A stretch of 64,000 bases of DNA. It comes from Adenanthera pavonina. Lineage: Eukaryota; Streptophyta; Magnoliopsida; Fabales; Fabaceae. Under the pieces are notes generated by a model. It saw nothing but the letters and a program-made list of their open reading frames with translations, had not been told where the DNA came from and searched no databases. The translations under genes were made by a program, and so were the position numbers. Location of the stretch: NCBI GenBank assembly GCA_026686845.1, contig JAIVEN010000021.1:19920001-19984000 (forward strand), in the 5' to 3' direction. Every line of letters begins with the position of its first letter. The stretch's first letter is position 1. Positions 40,092 through 51,657 of the stretch are shown piece by piece.

Positions 40092-40412
40092 TGATGGGCA
40101 TCTATCTAATGGGTCAAGGTTGAGTCACGTGACGGGTATGTGCTTGAGAGAGGGCATAAGCTAATAGTGGGGATTATATATGAATCAATGTATGAGAGTG
40201 AGAAAGTAGGCAAGTGGTGGTTATTGTGTGTGGGAGGGATCTAGGATAGTGGTGGCGACACTTTGGCCTCCACTGTAGTTAGTTCTTTTCCTTTTTTTTT
40301 GTTGTGTTTTCTTTGTATGTTTATGCTTCTGTTTCATTGCCACCATGTCACTACTATCATAATTGGCTTAATATCAGTGAATTTCAGTGCATAATTTTCT
40401 TGGGTTCCATCA
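40092..40412 (+). repeat. 5' LTR of the gene-carrying element
   Basis: The 321-bp repeat has TGATG...CATCA ends. It contains a purine- and GTG-rich first half and a T-rich second half, and pairs with 43006-43349. Confidence 0.85.
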
Positions 40413-40448
40413 ATTTGGTATGGAGCGGTACCATCCAAGAAGGAAAAA

Positions 40449-41006
40449 ATGGGAATTTCACAAGAAAAGGTCCAAAGAAGGTTCGTGCTTGCACTATGGA
40501 GAATGATGTTGGAACTTAAAAATTGCATGAGACTCACCGACAAAATACTGGAAAAGATGGATCGTGTGGAAGAAAAGATGGAACATATGGAAGAAACAAC
40601 CAAGGAGATGAAAGAGGAAATAAGAGAGAGGAAGGAAGGGTTAAGGAGGGAGGAAAACGAGAAGAAAACTGTGGTTGTGGAGAGAAACATAGCAAAGATG
40701 AAAGAGGATGAATTGCCAACTCAAACGGATGCAGAGAGGGAGATGAAAATCATTATAGTTCATAGGCCTATGAGGAATTTTCAGATTGATAAATCTTCAT
40801 TGGCGAAGGAAGTATCACAAGCGAATAGAGGTAAATCAGCTTTCATTGCAGTTTCAATGCCAAGCATACCTATGGGAAGACCTTTCCCATGTGATGGCGA
40901 CAGCAAGAAGGGCAGTAGAGAGTCCAGATGTCATTATATGGGAGAAGACACCAGCGATGAAAATGGGAATACGTTCTATAATTTTAAACAGCAGTTACAG
41001 CGATGA
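40449..41006 (+). CDS. Coiled-coil, gag-position ORF of the LTR element
   Basis: This 185-residue frame starts 36 bp after the 5' LTR. Residues about 25-90 are extremely rich in Glu, Lys, Arg and Met (EKMDRVEEKMEHMEETTKEM), a heptad-like coiled coil. N-terminal coiled coils are common in gag of plant Ty3/gypsy elements, but no capsid or zinc knuckle is present, so its function is unclear. It may be translated as an element protein, or be the intact end of a longer broken gag. Confidence 0.5.
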   Translation: MGISQEKVQRRFVLALWRMMLELKNCMRLTDKILEKMDRVEEKMEHMEETTKEMKEEIRERKEGLRREENEKKTVVVERNIAKMKEDELPTQTDAEREMKIIIVHRPMRNFQIDKSSLAKEVSQANRGKSAFIAVSMPSIPMGRPFPCDGDSKKGSRESRCHYMGEDTSDENGNTFYNFKQQLQR

Positions 41007-41288
41007 GCAACCAAGAAAGGTGATGAAAACGATGGAAGAAGGGTTAAGAGTTGGATCTTGGATCAAGTAGGGAAAATTGAGTAGGGAAAGAGCCTAAAAC
41101 GTTTATGGGATGTCAGAACAATTGGGCCTTAGTTGTTTCGATTAGAGCATATTAAAAATAGCTTGGCCCCAACTTCAGCTTTTTCCTTCCTAATTTACCT
41201 AATATTCTTGGGCTTGCCACTCCTCTAGCTCAGTAAAACCCACCCAAGAAGTTAAACCTATTCAGTCTCCTAAAACGCATAGCATTAG

Positions 41289-42650
41289 GTGGGAGAGCAG
41301 AGAAGGGCTCCTATTTCAATTGCAGCATGGAGCCAATTAGCAGGGTATTTTCCCCTGTGCGACATTGATACAAGGAGAGAAGTGGTGAAGGAGATTTTCA
41401 GCCATGAGAGAATGTTTGAAACAAAGAAATGGGCTTCTTCACTTGTTTGTTTTGATTTTTCTGAAGCCTTGGAGATGCTCACAATGGCTGCAGAGGAACT
41501 GATTAAGAGGTTGTCTCCGCTTAGTTTTGCGGCATGTAGACTATCACTGGAGCTTTTTCACATGTGCAATGCCAACACAAGTATCAGGAGTAGGTTTGGG
41601 GTCGTTCTTTGTCATGATTGGGTGCGGTGGGTGAACAAAAGAGTAATTAATTAACACCTCTGTGCTGTGGTCGATGCCAAATTCTAAAAGCTTGGAGAAC
41701 AAAAATTCCCTTCCATATATGTTGTTATCTTCATTCTCTCCATCTTAATTGCATCATGTATCAGTCTTTTCGGGTGGTGGAGACCCCTGTCAGTGCTAGA
41801 ATGAAAGGCATATTGCACTTATTGGTCTACAGGGACAATTCTTGCTCTTCGAGGCAATAGTAATTCAGTGGCAATCCTAATTTTCCTTGAAGGCGAGATC
41901 AATCTGCCTGACCTGACAATCCTTGTGGCTTTAGATAAGCATGGGAAATCTGAAGGATTTCTATTTCAAGATGATGGTGATGATTATGAATTCACTAAAT
42001 GTGAATATTTATTAACCAATTGCAAGGCAAGACTCGTAACTTGTTTATAAAATTCAAGCACCTTCGAATAGACCTAATCAATGCTTGCATATTCAATTGT
42101 TGCTAGGTGGGGTTCTTTTGCAGCTAATCTTGTTGTCAAGTCCCACCTTGATGTTCATATGCTTCAATGTTATTCTTACACCAGAAAGTTTGACAACAGC
42201 AAGTGTAGTAAAAGGTGCTTTAGGTTATAATGGATCAAACATGGGTTTAGATATGTCCCATGAAGTGTTCTTGCATATTTTATCTGCTAGTGTTCTTTAT
42301 CATAATGAGAGGTTGAAGTGCAGCAGGTATTAAGGCTACCAAAGGAAGCTATGCTTTCCATCCACAGAAGTAAAGAGAACCAGAAGAGTGTACTTGCAAT
42401 GTGTACTGCTGTGCTATGGCTAGCGGACAGATTTTTCACTGTACTTGATAGCGAAAATTATGTTCATTCTATAGAGGATGAGGCTCCGTTGAAAGTTGTC
42501 AATTTGATAGAGTCTGCCACTGGGAATCTCAAGTTCATATCATCACTTGGCCATATGAAAATTGGTAATGGCCATATTGTTCATAAGTCAAAACTATCAC
42601 TGGCCATTAACATAATGGTAAGGTTAATTTATGCTTGCCTATTTGACTAG
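41289..42650 (+). pseudogene. Captured plant gene fragments inside the LTR element
   Basis: Segment 41868-42050 reads LTILVALDKHGKSEGFLFQD then DDGDDYEFTKCEYLLT, matching the C-terminal beta-sandwich region of glucosidase II alpha (endoplasmic reticulum N-glycan trimming). 42085-42117 continues with HIQLLLGGV, also of that protein. Segments 41289-41654 (SHERMFETKKWASSLVCFDF, EALEMLTMAAEELIKRLS) and 42318-42650 (AMLSIHRSKENQKS, SATGNLKFISSLGHMK) look like ordinary coding sequence but I cannot name the source proteins. Frames shift between segments, so no functional product is expected. Whether one or several source genes contributed is open. Confidence 0.5.
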
Positions 42651-43005
42651 TTTATTGAGCAAATAAATAAATCACCTGCTGTTGGTGAAGATGTATAGAC
42701 AGATCCATCAGAATTTTTTATATATAAGGCATTGAATCATTTGTGGGACATAATTTTGAGCAATCCTATATCAGGGCTGCAAAGGAAAGATTGCAACCAC
42801 TCTTCGATCATCATTTGTTCAAGAAAGAACAAGAGGAAACATATACAAGATAGCATTGGCTGGGAAAAAGTTGAAATTAAAGATTTTGGTATTGCCATTC
42901 TGGTATTTTCCAGCAAAAATAACTTGGGCTATCTAGGGAAGAAGCTACCGGTCTCAAATTCTAATTCTCACCTCGAGGGAAGGTAAAACTGCGAGGGTCA
43001 GGAAA

Positions 43006-43349
43006 TGATGGGTCTCTATCTAATAGGTCAAGGGTTGAGTCACGTGAGGGGTGTGTGTTTGAGAGAGGACATAGGCTAATAATGGGGATTATATATGAGG
43101 CAATGTGTGAGAGTGAGGAAGCAGGCAGATAGTGGTTGTTGTGTGTGTGAGGAACCCAGCTCTCGAATCCTAGGAGGATAGTGGTGGCGACATTTTGGCC
43201 TCCATTGTACTTAGATCTTTTCCTGTTTTTTTCTTTTCTTGTGTTTTGTTTGTATCTTTATGCTACTATTTCATTACCACTATGTCGCTACTATCACAAT
43301 TGGCTTAATATCAATAAATTTTAGTGCATAATTTTCTTGGGTTCCATCA
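43006..43349 (+). repeat. 3' LTR of the gene-carrying element
   Basis: This partner of 40092-40412 has the same TGATGGG start and GGTTCCATCA end. It differs by point changes and by an extra block ending TCTCGAATCCTAGGA. Confidence 0.85.
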
Positions 43350-43354
43350 GATAC

Positions 43355-43660
43355 CTTGTTCACTGATGCATGGTCCTAATTCAAAAGCTTAAGGGAGCTT
43401 TTGCTATCAGTTTGCAGCCGTACTTTGTGAAACCCTCTACTCCAAGCCAGAAGGAGTTCATCATGTATCGCCCATAACTCACGTTGAGTGATGCTTACCT
43501 TTCTTATTTTCAGTATCCTTTCCATTGCCATCTAGTATTACACTTTGGCCCCTCCTAGTTCCAACTCATATGTAGAATGAATGGAGAATTCACCATTATC
43601 TATTAAAATCCAGTAGTAATATGACTTCAAATAGTCTGCACTAGGAGGTTTAGGGTACAT
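43355..43660 (-). pseudogene. L1 LINE RNase H fragment
   Basis: The minus strand encodes QRELWAIHDELLLAWSRGFH followed by KVRLQTDSKSSLKLL, the pattern of the RNase H domain at the end of plant L1 ORF2 (...LWA...GL.LAW..G...V.LE.DS...V.L). It begins right after the 3' LTR of the neighbouring element. With the reverse transcriptase pieces at 46022-47480 in the same orientation and order, it may be the 3' part of one interrupted L1. Confidence 0.6.
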
Positions 43661-44019
43661 CTGGCGCACCCTATAAAATAGGTCTGATAGTATAAGACCA
43701 GATAGGATAATGTTTTGATAGAATAAGACTGATAAAATTTTAATACTATACTGTGTTTAGTGTAACATGGTATAAATATTGTATTATGTAGATATTATTT
43801 TTTTAATAAAATTCCCTTTTTTTGTTTTATGATTATTTAAATTTAAATTAACACTTATAGCCTATAGTCAGCAAAGTTCATTATTTAAAAAAAGTAGTCT
43901 GCGAAGTTTCATCCTTCAAAAACAATTTTTTTGGCATATCCCTCCATAGCCAAATCTCACTTCTACAATTGATGTTGAGTGTTGACATGGTCCACAAGAA
44001 AAATTATCAATTTTGCAAG

Positions 44020-45458
44020 TGATAATAATGGATAAAGAGTGGATAATTTCAAGATAATTAGAATTATTTATCTTGATTATAAAATAATCAAAATCTTAAA
44101 TATAGATATTTTGTTATGATATTTAAATTATTTTTTAGATTTAATTTAGTTTATTTTGAATTTATTATGATTTATATTTTATCTTCTATTTATTCCTAAG
44201 ATTTAGTTTATCTTTTATTTAAATTTTTGTTTAGATAATTATCTTATCTTAAAACTCTAGTAGAATTAAGACTTAAACTTTATAAATAAGAATCTCATTG
44301 CTAATTTGTTTTCAAATTTTGATTATTGAGTTGATAATTTTTCATTAATTTCCCTCTTTTCCTTATATTCTTCTACTTTTTCCCTTTTATTTTCTTTATA
44401 TCTCTCCCTCCAACTTCCGTACATGAAAAGACTTCTTAAATCCACCATGAAAAATCCCAACAAAACCTAAAATTTGAGAAGGCCAGCAAGAAGTTTGTGG
44501 GCTATGAGATGGAAGTTATCAACCACAAAATTGACATAATTCAAGCAAATTTTTCAGAAGATTTCAACCACAGGTTTGAAAGGCTGGAGAAATTGTTTGA
44601 GGAAATAATAAATAAATTGAGTAAGCGTAAGAAGTTTCTGAACAGCATGAAAATGGAAAATCTTAAGGTTCTCCAGGTTTGATCCTGAAGTGAAGTTTCT
44701 CTAAGCAAATGCTTGAAGAAAGAACAAGCTCCAAACAAATCTCTACCAGTGGAAGATGTGTCTTCTAAGATTATTGATTGTATTTATCATACTACTACTC
44801 CACCTTGCTCATCTACTGCAATAGATACAAAGATTGTAGCGACAATGAAATAGGAGAATATTCTCCTACTTGAAAGTGCATTGTATCAATACCTTATCTA
44901 TTGGAAAGATTTCTCAAATTCAACAGCCATGCGTATTTATGATGGGAAGACTTTATAGTTATATCCTATCATTTGCTATTTTATTCACCGGAAAAACTCT
45001 TTAGATAAGAGTTTTTTCAAGTAAAGGAAAATGATAGAGAATGAATAGTTTTAAGAAAATTATGATTATTTTTTATCATAAAATAATCAAAATCTCCAAA
45101 ATATAGATATTTTATTCAGATATTTAAATTATCTGTTAGATTTAATTTAATTTATTATGATTTAGATTTTATCTGTTATTTATTCTTAGAATTTAATTTC
45201 TTTTATTTAAATTTTAGTTTAGGTAATTCTCTTATCTTAAAGCTCTAAGAGGATTAGAATTTGAATTCTATAAATAAAAATCTTACTACTTACTTATATT
45301 CAAACTTTAATTATTGAGTTGACAATTTTTCAGTAATTTTTCTCTCTTTTTTATATTTTTTACTTTTTTCCTCTTATTTTCTTTATATATCTTATTGAGT
45401 TCTTTCTCTCTCCGTCTACTATCTAGTATTCTACCCTACTTCTGCCCTATTCACATCA
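44020..45458 (+). mobile_element. Small LTR retrotransposon of family A with both LTRs
   Basis: LTRs at about 44020-44426 and 45032-45458 begin TGATAATAATGG and TGATAGAGAATG and share many blocks, such as AAAATAATCAAAATCT. On the opposite strand they match the solo LTRs at 16194 and 29219. The internal part of about 600 bp has a 61-residue gag-like frame (44497-44682; HRFERLEKLFEEIINKLSKR) and a purine tract, AAGTAAAGGAAAA, before the 3' LTR. No pol is present. The 3' boundary is blurred by a short duplication of the block ending CACATCAATAA, and no target duplication could be confirmed. Confidence 0.7.
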
Positions 45459-46021
45459 ATAACATTCTACCAGACCTTTTGCCCTGTTCACATCAATAAT
45501 CTTTCCCTTTCATCAAGTAGTACTTAGGAAAAATTAGCAATTGATAAAAAGTTTGCCTTTTTTATCTCTGACCGTGGACAGATAAGCTATTTTTGTGTAG
45601 GTTTGATAAAATTCTTGCCTTTGTTGTTTGTGTGTGTTTGGGACTGATTGATTCCACGTGTGAGACTCAGTTACAAAACTAGTGACTTCGGAGGGTTCTT
45701 GCGTTGAATTTCTGGGGATTTGTGCCGCTGTTGGGGTGCTGAGATTGGTGCATAATTAGATTGGATTGTTGATAGATGGTGCCAGCGACTGAGGTAAAAA
45801 ATAGTGGTGGCGATGATTATTGGTGTAGAGGAGGAATGTGCAGTGAAAAAGAGAAAAAGAGAGGTTATAGGTAGAGGATGGATTTATTTTGGAAAATATT
45901 ATTAAGTCCTCGAATTAGGTCTTATTCGATCTTTTGAGACCTGATTAAATGACTATTATTTTTATGTGTAAGAAGATCATGATGTATAAACTTATACAAT
46001 ATATTATTTATATTAAACAAG

Positions 46022-47480
46022 TGATAAGTCATAGTGTATTATATTAGTTTTTGATATTATCTCGAACCATAATTTCATCAATAGTGACCTGTAATGGCTG
46101 GCGAGATTTTTAAATACCACGAGAGGCTGACATAAGTCATCCGATTCCATAAGATTGGTTTTCTTCGATTTAGTAGAACAATTCCAAATAAAGTTCCTTG
46201 TGAGCTTGTCTATGCAGTCACATAAATTAACTGAGAGCCTTCTGGTTTGCATTGCATAGAGGGGAACTGTTCTAGGTGCCGTTCTTGCCAGTGTAACTTC
46301 CCGCAAGTGAGAGGTTCTTCACATTCCAACCAGACAGTTTTTGGTGTCAATGGAGCTGTAAGTGCTCTTATTGACTCTACAGTGGAATAGTGGTATCCCA
46401 AGATACCTTCTCAAATTCTGTTTTAGAAAAGCCCAATGCCTCACAAATACTAGCAGAATCACATCTCTGAACATTCAAAGAAAAGAAAACTAGCGATTTA
46501 CTAAGGCTAATTTTGTGTGTAGAACAAAGACATTTATGCTTTGTTTGGTTGGAGGGAAATAGGGGGAAAGGAAAGGAAGGGGAGAGAAAATGTTATTAAA
46601 ATTTTTCCTCCCCTTGTTTGACAATCAGGAGGGGCGGGAAAATGTTATTAAAATTTTCCCTCCCCTCCCCTTATATATTTTCCCCCCAAATTGGAGTAAT
46701 TTGGGGGGAAAATGTGTTATTGTGTCCAAAATGACTAAAATACCTTTCATTTTTTCGTTACTCGGCCACACAATATACTGGTCAGTCTTGTCCTTATATT
46801 AACTTAAATAAATTAAGGATATAATAGTCAAATTATAATTATTTTTCCTCCTTTCCCCTCCTAACCCAAATAAGGTAAAATTAAAATTCTTTCACTAAAA
46901 TCTCTCATTTTTCTTTTAAACGAGGTAAAATTAAAATCTCTTCTTTTCCCTCCCCTTCCTTTCTCTCCATTAAAATCCCTTCCCTCCCTTTCCCTCCTTT
47001 GAACCAAACAGACCATTATGAAAAAATGAGAGAGGAGAGGGAGAGGGGAGGACCTCTTTTTCCCAGCCTTATTGCTTTCCATTGTTTACTTTTTACAAGT
47101 TTGGTGGTTGGTTGGGAGAGGCATGCCAAACACATTAGGAAAATATATGGCAATAAAGGGTCTCCTGCTCATATACCTCTCATTGGCTTGAATTCTTCAA
47201 TTAGACAGCCGGCCCATTGGACTTGCATTATTGAGGTTGATATGCAATGCACAATGACATTTATGAGATTCGTAGGCGACCTGTATCTTGTAAGTTCTCT
47301 TCAATAAAATCGTAGCTGTCCCTATCAAACACCTTTGTCAGGTCAATTTTGATCGCCATCTACCCCTTTGTCTCCATTTTATGCTTCATGGAATGGGTAA
47401 CCTCTTGAGCTATCAAGATATTGCCACTTATGTTCCTTCTTGCAATAAAACTAACCTGTGTCAAGAGAATGAGTGTCGGG
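46022..47480 (-). pseudogene. L1-type LINE reverse transcriptase, split by a MITE
   Basis: On the minus strand from 47480 come HSMKHKME..., MAIKIDLTKVFDRDSYDFIE (catalytic Asp in the box A position), then GDPLLPYIFLMCLARLSQ near 47180-47110. After the inserted MITE (46537-47015) the frame resumes with NVQRCDSASICEALGFSKTE, then LARTAPRTVPLYAMQTRRLS and IDKLTRNFIW. The order is that of plant L1 ORF2 palm, thumb and connection. Many stops and shifts make it a relic. Confidence 0.75.
46537..47015. mobile_element. PIF/Harbinger (Tourist-like) MITE, purine/pyrimidine-rich
   Basis: The 479-bp element is flanked by TTA (46534-46536 and 47016-47018). The left end TGCTTTGTTTGGTT and the reverse-complemented right end TGGTCTGTTTGGTT share 12 of 14 positions, and both are followed by GGAGGGAAA-type purine tracts. 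It interrupts an L1 relic (46022-47480). The open frames across it are low-complexity shadows. Confidence 0.75.
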
Positions 47481-49162
47481 CATCAAAGCTGTAAGTCTGC
47501 AAGCAATTAGCCATCAATCTATATAAATCAATATTTAATTGTAGGCAATATTTAATTGGGGCACCTATTGATTTTCTGATTCCATATAATATGCGGGATT
47601 CAACGTTTAGTTCTTTTATTATTAATATCAATATTGATAAAAAAATATAAAAAATAAGAAATTGTAAAAATTTTTGCATTTGATAATGCAAAGGTCATAA
47701 ATACACAAAAAGAAAGGTCGTTTATATTATATAATTGTTTATCTTGCTTTTTTATGATATTATTAATTAAATTAAAAGAATTTATAAAAACATGCATCTT
47801 ACTTAAAAAAAAATTTTAGGGTCTAGAAATATTGTATCTTGTTTCTTTTCTTTTCCATAATTCATTTTCTTTCTTGCTTCTCACACTTTTTTTTTTCTTT
47901 TGCGTGCACCAATGATATCTACAGCCAATAAACATAGACTAATCTATTTTGAAATTATTGAAGTGAAGTTTATCTCCCTCAAATGCTTAAATGTTTAACG
48001 GAAATGAAATAGCTATGTTTACATTACTTTTCAGAATTATGAAGACAAGAGATATTAAAAAATAATAGGAGATTATAAAAAGATATATAAATGTAGCTAT
48101 TACATCAACAAACAAACACGAAAAAAATGATTTAATGAACAATAGAAAATGGAATAGAATAAAAAATTAAAATGAATAAGTACATTTGCAGATAAAAAAA
48201 TTCTCTATCCTTTAATGAAAAATCACTATCATTAAATAGTAATATAATACAGTAAATACAATTTTTATATAACCAAAAAAAAAATTGTTGATGTGCTGGC
48301 ATGATCTAAAAACAGCACCAATCAAAATAGGATGCAATTGTGACGTCTAACATTTGGAATTCAACGGATCCTGTTCATAAAAATTAATCATTAATCAAAT
48401 TATATAACGACTGAACTTTCTTGTAGAATTTTGGGCTTTTGCGTCTTTGACAAGACATAATACTTTAATTAAAAATATGCCGTCCCCTTAAAGCGCCTAG
48501 ATTTTTGTTCTGTATTAGTCCTTCACATAGATTCATGTTCAAAAGATTTCTTTGTTGGCATGACGACCCAATCCAATTTTTAATCCTTCACAAACCAAAC
48601 TTACCAAACCTCTAGAAAGTAGTTTGGTATTGAAAGTGAACATGTAGTTTGTAATTACGTATTTTGTCACGAGTTTAAATTTTAGTCGTCAATTTCTTGC
48701 AACCAAGCCACACGAAATTTTCTTTTGAATCTCATGGTCCAAACATGATTTTCTTGCCTGATCCAAACGCTCCTCTTACCAATACCAAACAAATGACAGT
48801 TTCTGCATTTGATACTGCACATAGGCGGATGTAACTCTTAGCATAGAGAATAAGGAATTTAATCCTAACTAAAACCAGATCATCAAAGGCCAGAAAAGTT
48901 AGAAAAGGACAAAATTAGGGAAAGCTGTTTAGAAACCCTCAGCAATTGTTAATTACCAGAAACAAGTTGTGTAACAAGAGAATCAAATCAGAAATGTTGA
49001 TCATCACCTTTCAATTTATAAATCAGGGCATTGAATTTGAGATAAAACACTATACTTCTTCGCTTTTCTGTAACCAAATACAGCATCAATAATCATGCTT
49101 TCACTATGAATTGGGTATCTAAAGATGAGCTATATATCAATCTTCCTATGGAATTGAATTCA
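47481..49162. other. Non-coding region downstream of the RING gene
   Basis: AT-rich sequence without recognisable exons. The part nearest 49162 holds the RING gene 3' UTR on the minus strand. No element borders were identified. Confidence 0.5.
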
Positions 49163-51657
49163 CTAGTTAGCTGTTGGAAGGTAGACCCTAAACATGTCAG
49201 ACTTTCTAAGCTTACGCCTGCAGTTGGGACATTTGTGTTGCGCAGCTATAGCTGCTTGAATGCACTTCTTGCAGAAAATGTGGCCACACTTCGTCGAGGT
49301 CTCTTCGATCAGCTGGCCCATGCAAATTGTGCAACTAAAGGTGGGTTCCTCGGTCAGCACCTCACTTGGAGACCGCAACTGAGGAGCAAGAACACCAGCA
49401 TTCTGCCATATCAGTATCAACCGTGAAATTCAAATGGTCTCCACTTTATTTTTTGTCAGACACAAGGACCAAATACAAGTAGGCACTGGGATTAATATAT
49501 AAAACTGACTTTTGAGCTATCAAACCAAGTGTTATTGAAGGTTAGGATCAATATTAATTTGAAAACTTATAAATTCCATGTAAATTTTGAGGCAACCATG
49601 GACTACTGAAATCATGACAACATATAAAAGGTTGCATCACGTACTTCCTCTGTAAATAGGACGTTGCAAGCCTAGTAAGAGATGTTAGCCAGGGTGGAAA
49701 AACAAACTAATTGATACACATGCCATACAAGCTGAGTAAAATAATTGCCATGGATTCAAGCCATACAAATCAAATGAATAACAAACCTAGGCAAAGTCAA
49801 CTTCAAGCAGTAACCAAGTCAACTCAAATTATATAAAAATCAAAGACCGAACCAAATTTTAAATTAGGCCAAGAAACAGTTAGCTGCAATTACATTTTTT
49901 GTCTTCCTTCTTCCTAGATTTATATTACTAAGGATGAGCTAAGTTTTCTATTGTCCTCAGCTCTTAGTTTGTCTAGTAACTACCATTATCATGCATTCAG
50001 GCTTCAGCTTCTTAATATGTTAGGTAAGTGGCCAAAGTTACCGGCATCATAGTCATAAAATGAGCTGTAAACGAAAATTTACAGATATATGGTAGCCAGC
50101 TGAAGGAAGGATAAAACCTATGCTGAGTTTTAAAGAACTAATCAGATTATTAGTCTTTAGAACAGTTTATGAATTATTAAATTTACAATTACAATTATAC
50201 TTCTCCCAATCATAGGGCTAACAGTTCAAGTTAACTGGAAAGAGTTGAATTATCCTGAAGAAGAAAATAGAATAGAATCAATTAAAAGAACAGGAATGGC
50301 ACACAATATTTGTTCACTTCTTTTCTGAATCAAGTGTGAACTTAATCATTTGACCAGTCCCATGTCTTGACTTTAAATAAGTAGGTGAAGACTCATCGCT
50401 AGATTTCCAGTAAGATGTGACTTCAATACTTGAAAATAAGTAGCTGCCTAAAATGGACCTTCAAAAGCCATTAGATGAACAATTTCGAGAATCAAGCAAA
50501 ATAATTCCATAAAGAGTCTGGAATGATCGCTAAAGCAATAATTGCCAGCAATTATCTACATACTGAAGATGTAAAAGAAACACTAGCAGTCCAAAGATAA
50601 GTGGCCATAATAAAAGAGAAGCAGCCTATATCACCTTGGCTTTCCTACTGTCTTTCACACCTAGGTGCAGCTCACAGTCCACAATTGCTCGGTTTTGTGG
50701 AGTTTCAAGTCTGTAGTCACTAACAGGGCCAGGAACTGCATCTGCTGTCACTTCTGCAAGCCCAGAAAATCTGTAAGTAAACCTCCTATAAAAGGATCAA
50801 AAAGAGTACACAGTCCTAATTATCAAGGTCATTTGACAACATATACAAAACTTCCACAATTAGCCAACAGCTTTATGGCCACATCTTCCCCTTCAAAAAC
50901 AAAGAGGGTGACAAAGAAGAGAGAAACAGAGAGAAAAAAAGATCTGATAGGGTAAAAATGAATAGTATTAGTAACCTTTGACCCAAAGAAAAAAATAACC
51001 AAGAGCATCTCCAACCAAACCAATCATTTTAAGGGGATTAAGAAGGAGGAAATAGTAGGCAATCAAGTGTAAGCCTTAACAAAATTTCCTGAAGATACAA
51101 TTGGATTGCAAAAAGCAACAAGTAAACTAATTTAATGTCATTAATATCTCACCTATAACGCCTCCTGCCAAAAAAGAGAGAGAGAGCAAGAGATAACCAC
51201 CTAGGAAGCTTATCAAATATGATAAATCACAATGTATAAAAAGTCTCACAAACCTGGAATGTCTCCTCTATCTTTATTAAACACTTGTACAACCACACAG
51301 CTTCGACAAGAAATTTTTCTTCGAGAATTGTTCTTTGCCTAAAAAGAAAAGAGCTTACCATAAGAAGTCAATTCAAATCAACTTGTAATTTCATATATAA
51401 CAAAAAAATTGATGTTTGAATCTAGAATAACATACTTCTTCAAATTTTCCTGGGGAGAATATAACAACATCATCAAGTTCAGCATCCCTTATCTGCAACT
51501 GCAAATTTTCATTATCAAGGGCCAATCCCTGAGCTGCAGCATCAAAGCTCTCCTCAAAAGGAGGAAAGTTGAGGTCAAGATCAAAAACCACCATTTGCTG
51601 ACTTTGAAAATCGCTTCCATCTGCCCCTTGGCCTTCACTAGGGCCTGAGCTGCTCAT
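49163..51657 (-). CDS. RNF4-like RING finger protein (probable E3 ubiquitin ligase)
   Basis: Five coding exons: 51657-51436, 51338-51254, 51164-51153 (12-nt microexon), 50753-50635 and 49402-49163. Phases agree and give 225 residues. The start is the ATG of MSSSGPSEG at 51657; upstream in-frame sequence has no ATG. The N-terminal part is acidic and contains MVVFDLDLNFPP and AELDDVVIFSP, which may be a protein-interaction patch. The middle is basic (NNSRRKISCRSC). The C-terminal RING (about residues 170-210) has all eight ligands in C3HC4 order: CTIC, CGHIFCKKC and CPNC. It is followed by RRKLRKSDMFRVYLPTAN, the conserved end seen in RNF4/SLX8-type proteins. RING proteins recruit an E2 and transfer ubiquitin; SUMO-targeted activity is possible but no clear SUMO-interacting repeat is visible. 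Plant homologues of about this size are common. Confidence 0.9.
51153..51164 (-). other. 12-nt microexon of the RING gene
   Basis: The minus strand reads ...TTGGCAG, then GAGGCGTTATAG, then GTGAGATA. The 12 nt are needed to join PCCA-G from the preceding exon with AA-GTG of the next exon in frame, giving IPGGVIEVTADA. Skipping would delete four residues but keep the frame. Confidence 0.8.

Larger units (their letters stand above)
40092..43349 (+). mobile_element. Non-autonomous LTR retrotransposon carrying host gene fragments
   Basis: LTRs at 40092-40412 and 43006-43349 start TGATGGG and end GGTTCCATCA. Flanks GATAA (40087-40091) and GATAC (43350-43354) form a 5-bp target duplication with one mismatch. 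Directly after the 5' LTR lies TTTGGTATGGAGC (40414-40426), a degenerate Met-tRNA primer binding site. The 5' internal region has a coiled-coil-like frame (40449-41006) in the position of gag. No protease, reverse transcriptase or integrase is present. In their place, about 41250-42990 holds segments resembling ordinary plant proteins, including glucosidase II alpha. The 3' LTR has a 20-bp insertion (near 43161-43180) lacking in the 5' LTR. This resembles gene-transducing elements such as maize Bs1 (known example); capture by this copy is inferred. Confidence 0.8.

Noticed and set aside
40334..40719. Minus-strand Ser/Phe-rich frames opposite the coiled-coil ORF
   Set aside because: They are shadows of the strongly purine-rich coding strand of the LTR element ORF.
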